Shown piece by piece: positions 59,850-64,000 of a DNA stretch of 64,000 nt. The notes under the pieces are model-generated. The model worked only from the letters and a program-made list of their open reading frames with translations, was not told the DNA's origin and did no database searches. This DNA is from Rhodoplanes serenus (lineage in GTDB: Bacteria > Pseudomonadota > Alphaproteobacteria > Rhizobiales > Xanthobacteraceae), in assembly GCA_945897515.1 (NCBI GenBank), contig CAMDFO010000014.1:1-64000 (forward strand), read 5' to 3'. The first letter of the stretch is position 1, and each line of letters starts with the position of its first letter. The translations under genes and the position numbers were made by a program.

Positions 59850-60755
59850 ATGAAGTACGATTTCGTGCCGTTTCCCGAGCGCAAGCCGCTCCGCTGGCCA
59901 AATGGGAAGCGGCTCGCCGTGATGATCACGACCAATCTCGAATACTGGGACGCCACCAAGGACACGCCGAAGCCGTTCTACCCGGGCGGTCCTGGGATTG
60001 TCGGCGGCGACCTCCCGGGCAACGTCTATGACAATCCGAACTACACCTGGCGCGAATACGGACAGCGCGTCGGCGTATGGCGCATGTTCGACATCTTCGA
60101 TCAGTTCGGCGTGCCCTCGACCTGCACGATGAACGCCAAGATGGGACTGGAGCGGCGCGCCGTGATCGACGCGGCACTTCAGCGAGGCTGGGAAATTGTC
60201 GCGCACAACTACGTGCAGACCGAACTGCTCGCCGATTATTCGTTCGACGAGGACAAGGAACGCGAGGTGATCCGCGAGACCTTGCGCGTCTACAAGGAGA
60301 TCTGCGGCAAGCCGGCCAAGGGATGGCTGTCGAGCTCGCTCCGGTGCACGCTCAACACGATCGACATTTTGGCCGAGGAAGGCCTGATCTTCACCACGGA
60401 CCTGCTCAACGACGATCAGCCCTATCTGATCCAGACGCGCTCGGGCAAGCCGATGGTTTCAATTCCCTACACGTCGGAGGTCAACGACTTCACCGTGTTC
60501 ATGCGGCAGGGCCAGGACGTCAATGGCGCGTTCCTGGTGTTCAAGGAGCAGTTCGACTGGCTTTATCGCGAGAGCGTGGCCAGCGGGCGGTTCATGAACG
60601 TCGGCCTGCATCCGCATGTCATCGGCCAGGCATTCCGAATTCGCGCCCTGCACGATTTCTTGGCCTACGTGAAACAATTCGACGACGTTTGGTTCGCCAC
60701 CCGTGAGGAGATCGCGGATTGGTATCTGAAGAACCATCGGTCGCACATCGGCTGA
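59850..60755 (+). CDS. Polysaccharide deacetylase-family protein (allantoinase/PuuE-like)
   Basis: 301 residues from the ATG at 59850; 12 codons could be added upstream. NodB-homology fold: RLAVMITTNLEYWDATKDTP, NYTWREYGQRVGVWRMFDIF, STCTMNAKMGLERR, GWEIVAHNYVQTE and PKGWLSSSLRCT-like strands, with HPHVIGQAFRIRALHDFLAY near the C-terminus. The first metal Asp of deacetylases is replaced by Asn29/Glu31, as in the metal-independent allantoinase subgroup, so an amide-hydrolase role on a cyclic urea-like compound is more likely than sugar deacetylation. Convergent with the CoA transferase gene. Confidence 0.87.
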   Translation: MKYDFVPFPERKPLRWPNGKRLAVMITTNLEYWDATKDTPKPFYPGGPGIVGGDLPGNVYDNPNYTWREYGQRVGVWRMFDIFDQFGVPSTCTMNAKMGLERRAVIDAALQRGWEIVAHNYVQTELLADYSFDEDKEREVIRETLRVYKEICGKPAKGWLSSSLRCTLNTIDILAEEGLIFTTDLLNDDQPYLIQTRSGKPMVSIPYTSEVNDFTVFMRQGQDVNGAFLVFKEQFDWLYRESVASGRFMNVGLHPHVIGQAFRIRALHDFLAYVKQFDDVWFATREEIADWYLKNHRSHIG

Positions 60756-60782
60756 CGAGCGCCGACAAAAGCACGCAATTTT

Positions 60783-60809
60783 CGAGCGGCTCAACCGAGA
60801 TGCCGCTCG
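60783..60809. terminator. Hairpin between convergent genes
   Basis: CGAGCGGC (60783-60790) pairs with GCCGCTCG (60802-60809) around an 11-base loop, between the deacetylase and CoA-transferase ends. No T-run. Confidence 0.4.
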
Positions 60810-60839
60810 ATGGCGCCCTGAGCGTGCCTACGTCTCGCT

Positions 60840-62075
60840 TCAGCCGTGCGCAGCAGCCCGTTCGAGCGGAGCCGCATCCGACGCAAGCTTGACGGCGCCG
60901 GCGCGGGCCAGCACCTCGATGCGGTCACTTGCGTAGCCGAGCTCACGGAGAATTTCCGCCGAGTGCTCGCCGAGCAAGGGAGCAGGGCGTCGGATCGACG
61001 GTCCGTCGCGATCCATGAGCACCGGATTGCGCACGGTCTTGCTCTTGCCCATACGCGGGTGATCGACCTCCACGACGAGGTCGCGCGCCTTGACCTGCGG
61101 ATCGTCGAACAGTTGTGCGTAATCGTTGACGGGCGAGCACGGGATGCCGGCGGCGACGATCAGCGCTTCAAGCTCCTTGACGTTTCGCTTGCGGATTGCC
61201 GGCGACAGAATCTCCAGCAGGGCATCCTCGTTGGACTTGCGTTCTCGCTTGGTCAGGAAGCGCGGATCGTTGCACTCGCGTTCGATGCCGAGCACGCCGA
61301 CGAGGCGTTGGAACTGCTCGTCGGTGGCCGCGCTGATCGCGATGTAGCGATTGTCGCCGGTTTCGAACAATTGCGCCGGCGTATGAACGCGATGGCGATG
61401 GCCGATCCGTTGCGGTACGTGGCCGGTGGTGAGATATTCCGCGGTCTCCCAGACCGCGACTGCGATCGTGGATTCGGACAGCGACACGTCGAACGCGCGT
61501 CCATCCTTGTTTCGGAGCTTGCCGATGATGCCGGTCAGGGCGGCGTAGGTCGCAAACAGGGCCGACACGATGTCCGCGGTTTGGATTCCGGTCCGCATCG
61601 GAGCCTCGTCGGGTTCGCCGGTGATAGAGAGTGATCCAGCAAAAGCCTCGACGGTGAAGTTCACGCCGGCGCGCCGCCGGTACGGACCGGTCTGGCCATA
61701 ACCCGACACCGAGACGTAAGAGAGGGCAGGATTGACCTTGCGAAGATCGTCGGCGCCGAGGCCGAGCTTTTCCAGAGCGCCGGGACGATAGTTCTCGACC
61801 AGAAGATCGCTGGTCTTCGCAAGTTCGATCATGACCTGGCGCGCTTCCGCCTGCTTCAGGTCGAGCGCGATGCTGCGCTTGTTCCGGTTCAGGTTGGCGA
61901 AGCACGCGCTCTCGCCATTGACGAAGGGCGGGAAGTGCCGGGTGTGATCGCCGCCCTTGGGCGGTTCGATTTTGATCACCTCGGCGCCCATGTCGCCCAG
62001 AAGCATGCCGCAGACCGGCCCTGCGATGTAGTTCCCGAGTTCGAGAACCTTGATCCCCTCGAGAGGTTTTGCCAT
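60840..62075 (-). CDS. CaiB/BaiF (class III) CoA transferase
   Basis: 411 residues from the ATG at 62075. N-terminal GIKVLELGNYIAGPVCGMLL, AEVIKIEPPKGGDHTRHFPP, ANLNRNKRSIALDLKQAEA, LVENYRPGALEKLGLG, and TGIQTADIVSALFATYAALT with the probable active-site Asp region. Transfers CoA from a donor thioester to a carboxylate, activating an imported acid. Downstream of the TctA and TctB permease genes in the same direction (134-base gap), so the acid taken up by that transporter is a likely acceptor. Confidence 0.93.
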   Translation of the reverse strand: MAKPLEGIKVLELGNYIAGPVCGMLLGDMGAEVIKIEPPKGGDHTRHFPPFVNGESACFANLNRNKRSIALDLKQAEARQVMIELAKTSDLLVENYRPGALEKLGLGADDLRKVNPALSYVSVSGYGQTGPYRRRAGVNFTVEAFAGSLSITGEPDEAPMRTGIQTADIVSALFATYAALTGIIGKLRNKDGRAFDVSLSESTIAVAVWETAEYLTTGHVPQRIGHRHRVHTPAQLFETGDNRYIAISAATDEQFQRLVGVLGIERECNDPRFLTKRERKSNEDALLEILSPAIRKRNVKELEALIVAAGIPCSPVNDYAQLFDDPQVKARDLVVEVDHPRMGKSKTVRNPVLMDRDGPSIRRPAPLLGEHSAEILRELGYASDRIEVLARAGAVKLASDAAPLERAAAHG

Positions 62076-62208
62076 CCGGTCGTCCTCTTCCTGAAGTCTG
62101 CGAGCCACGTTCCGCGCCGGGTTCACCCGCTGCGCATCTTTGTCGCGAAGTGTTTCAAGGCAAATGACATCTTTTGGTATCTGACATGAGTTTCCGAACG
62201 GTCCGCCG

Positions 62209-63735
62209 TTATTCGTTGCCGCCGAGCGCGACCTTGCCGAGCTTGATGCCGAACAGCCGTTCCAGAAGCGCGCGCTGGATGCCGAATGTCATGATAATCA
62301 GAACCAGAATCCAGATCGTGATGGCAATCGGACTGTTAACGAAGACCGAGACTTCTCCGAGGCTCATAAACAGACCCTCGCGCAGGTGCTTTTCGATCAG
62401 CGGCCCGAGCACCATGCCGATCACCATCGGCGCGAGCTGGAACTCCAGTTTCCTCAGGACATAGCCGATGATGCCAACCAGCAGGAAGATGTAGACGTCG
62501 AAGATGCTGTTGCGAACGCTGTATGAACCGATCACGGCGAGAACCACGATCAGCGGCAGGAAGATATAGGCCGGGACCCGCAACATGCTGACCCAGACCC
62601 CGATCAGCGGGATGTTCAGGAACAGCAGCACCAGATTGCCGACATACATCGACACGATCACGCCCCAGAAGATTTCCGGATGATTCGGAATCAGCAACGG
62701 ACCCGGCTGGATGCCGTGCACCATCAACGCGGCGAGCATCAGCGCCGTGATCGCATTGAACGGGATGCCGAGCGCGAGAAGCGGCACCATCGAGGAGGTC
62801 GCGGCGGCGTTGTTGGCGGTCTCCGGGCCCGCGACGCCTTCGATCGCGCCTTCGCCGATCTCGTGCCGGTGCTTTGAAACGGCCTTTTCCAGCCGGTAGG
62901 AGGCGAAGCTGGAAAGCGTCGCCGCCGGCCCGGGCAGCAGCCCGAATATGAACCCGATGATCGTGCCACGTCCGGCCGGCGCCCAGGAGCGCCGGAACTC
63001 GGTGCGCGTCGGCATCATGTCGCGAAGCCCGACCTTCACCGGCCGGACTCGGCGATGCACGGTTTCGACCACGAGCATAATCTCCGCCAGGCCATACAGG
63101 CCGACCACCAGCGCCACCAGTTCGATGCCCTGGCTCAGATCGTTGAAGCCGAACGTAAAGCGGTTGTACCCGGTCACCGCTTCCTGGCCGACGGTGCTGA
63201 GCATGATGCCGATCGCCATCGGAAACAGCCCGGCGGCCAGCGTGCCGCCGGATATCCGCGAAAGGATCATCAGGCCGCCGGCGGTCAGCGCGAAGAACTC
63301 CGCCGGCCCGAACAGGATGCCGAACTGGCCCAGCGCGGGCGCGAACAGCATCACGCCGGCCACCGCGACCGTGCCACCGACGAACGAACCGAGTGCGACA
63401 ATGGTCAGGACCGCCCCGGCGCGGCCCTTCTGTGTCAGCTTGTAGCCGTCGATGCAGGTCATTACCGAGGCGGACTCGCCCGGCATGTTGATGAGAATCG
63501 CCGTGGTCGAGCCGCCGTACATCGCTCCGTAAAAAATCCCGGCCATCATGATGATGCCCGCGGTCGGGCCGAGCGAGTAAGTGATCGGCAGGATCATGGC
63601 GATGCCCGCGACCGGACCGATTCCAGGCAGCACGCCGATCATCGTGCCGGCGAGCGCGCCCGCCAGCGCGGCAAGCAGGTTCTGATAGGTGAAAACGACC
63701 TGAAGCCCGTACAGGATGCCGTCGACTGTTGTCAT
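62209..63735 (-). CDS. tctA: TTT transporter large permease subunit TctA
   Basis: 508 residues of membrane protein. The TctA signatures are GTMIGVLPGIGPVAGIAMIL (residues about 30-50), YGGSTTAILINMPGESASVM, IGFIFGLLPGPAATLSSFAS, and ALGIPFNAITALMLAALMVH. Together with TctB it forms the secondary transporter served by Bug receptors. This is the only TctA in the window, though eleven Bug genes are present. TctB follows upstream with a 13-base gap, and the CoA transferase downstream. Confidence 0.96.
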   Translation of the reverse strand: MTTVDGILYGLQVVFTYQNLLAALAGALAGTMIGVLPGIGPVAGIAMILPITYSLGPTAGIIMMAGIFYGAMYGGSTTAILINMPGESASVMTCIDGYKLTQKGRAGAVLTIVALGSFVGGTVAVAGVMLFAPALGQFGILFGPAEFFALTAGGLMILSRISGGTLAAGLFPMAIGIMLSTVGQEAVTGYNRFTFGFNDLSQGIELVALVVGLYGLAEIMLVVETVHRRVRPVKVGLRDMMPTRTEFRRSWAPAGRGTIIGFIFGLLPGPAATLSSFASYRLEKAVSKHRHEIGEGAIEGVAGPETANNAAATSSMVPLLALGIPFNAITALMLAALMVHGIQPGPLLIPNHPEIFWGVIVSMYVGNLVLLFLNIPLIGVWVSMLRVPAYIFLPLIVVLAVIGSYSVRNSIFDVYIFLLVGIIGYVLRKLEFQLAPMVIGMVLGPLIEKHLREGLFMSLGEVSVFVNSPIAITIWILVLIIMTFGIQRALLERLFGIKLGKVALGGNE

Positions 63736-63748
63736 GGCGAGGCGCGGT

Positions 63749-64000
63749 TCATTGCCAGAAATCCCAGATGCCGCGCGGCATGGGCACTTTCAGAAAGGAC
63801 ACGAACGCCCCGTAAAGCGCGGCGCACATCGCGAGCGAATAGGCCAGGACCCGCGGCCAGGAGAGGTCCGAGAGGATGCGCATCAGCAGGATGCAGAACA
63901 GCGCGCTGCTGACGATGTAACCGACAATGGGCATGGCGATGAGAAAGCCGAACAGCAGCGCAATCAGACCCAGCAGGCGCCGGAGATCGGAGCCCACTGG
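63749..64000 (-). CDS. tctB: TTT transporter small permease subunit TctB, cut at the window edge
   Basis: The frame is open to base 64000, giving the last 83 residues or so of a small hydrophobic protein: LRRLLGLIALLFGFLIAMPI, VGYIVSSALFCILLMRILSD, VLAYSLAMCAALYGAFVSFL. It carries the C-terminal helices expected of the four-helix TctB family, ending KVPMPRGIWDFWQ. Its start and any Bug receptor upstream lie to the right of the window. Confidence 0.88.
   Translation of the reverse strand, partial: PVGSDLRRLLGLIALLFGFLIAMPIVGYIVSSALFCILLMRILSDLSWPRVLAYSLAMCAALYGAFVSFLKVPMPRGIWDFWQ

Noticed and set aside
1-64000. CRISPR arrays, tRNA, rRNA, IS elements, integrases
   Set aside because: No regularly spaced direct repeats, no cloverleaf or rRNA-like segments noticed, no transposase or integrase motifs in any frame.

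Overview
The window is GC-rich, with dense, short-gapped operons, GTG and TTG starts and several families of dispersed ~60-125 bp palindromes. Protein content (four molybdenum hydroxylase large subunits, many tripartite tricarboxylate transporter (TTT) receptors, CaiB-type CoA transferase, DUF6481 and DUF993 proteins) points to a metabolically versatile alphaproteobacterium of the Hyphomicrobiales (Bradyrhizobium/Rhodopseudomonas/Rhodoplanes-like). This is inferred from gene content; there is no rRNA or other marker gene. No tRNA, CRISPR array, transposase or integrase was found.

Layout. 1-4372: C-terminally cut penicillin-binding protein 1A, divergent from an M24 peptidase-like protein and a D-2-hydroxyacid dehydrogenase. 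4373-8226: a small accessory region with repeats, three or four small orphan ORFs, a visibly AT-richer two-gene unit (three-Cys-motif DUF5131 protein plus its partner TcmP), and a strong sigma70-like promoter in front of a long GC-rich leader and a small Cys-containing protein. 8351-64000: an almost uninterrupted catabolic/transport region made of short modules, each usually pairing one periplasmic receptor with one to three enzymes.

The modules are: Bug receptor + maleate-isomerase-like protein; luciferase-like monooxygenase; TauD-like dioxygenase; acyl-CoA dehydrogenase + Mo-hydroxylase + TAXI receptor + TAXI permease; Bug + Mo-hydroxylase; a complete Mo-hydroxylase (FAD, 2Fe-2S and Mo subunits) next to a Pht5-like receptor; cupin; Bug; second Pht5-like receptor; oxidoreductase + DUF993 + TIM-barrel isomerase; aldo/keto reductase + MmgE/PrpD; Bug + FAD oxidoreductase + AroQ-like dehydratase + Bug; ThDP enzyme with two tandem Bug receptors; ACMSD-like amidohydrolase + Mo-hydroxylase; Asp-box protein + Asp/Glu-racemase-like enzyme + Bug + cupin; IclR regulator divergent from a solute-binding protein, Bug and LigI-like hydrolase; second amidohydrolase, third Pht5-like receptor and Bug; PEP-mutase-family lyase; allantoinase-like deacetylase; CoA transferase with TctA and TctB permeases at the right edge.

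Taken together the region looks like a scavenging platform for organic and probably N-heterocyclic or aromatic acids. Eleven Bug receptors are present but only one TctAB permease pair, so most receptors must share a permease or act otherwise. Only one recognisable transcription regulator (IclR) was seen. The most unusual points are the receptor and Mo-subunit expansions without matching partners, several enzymes with altered active-site residues, the DUF5131/TcmP island, and the long leader behind a near-consensus promoter. Substrates cannot be read from the sequence.
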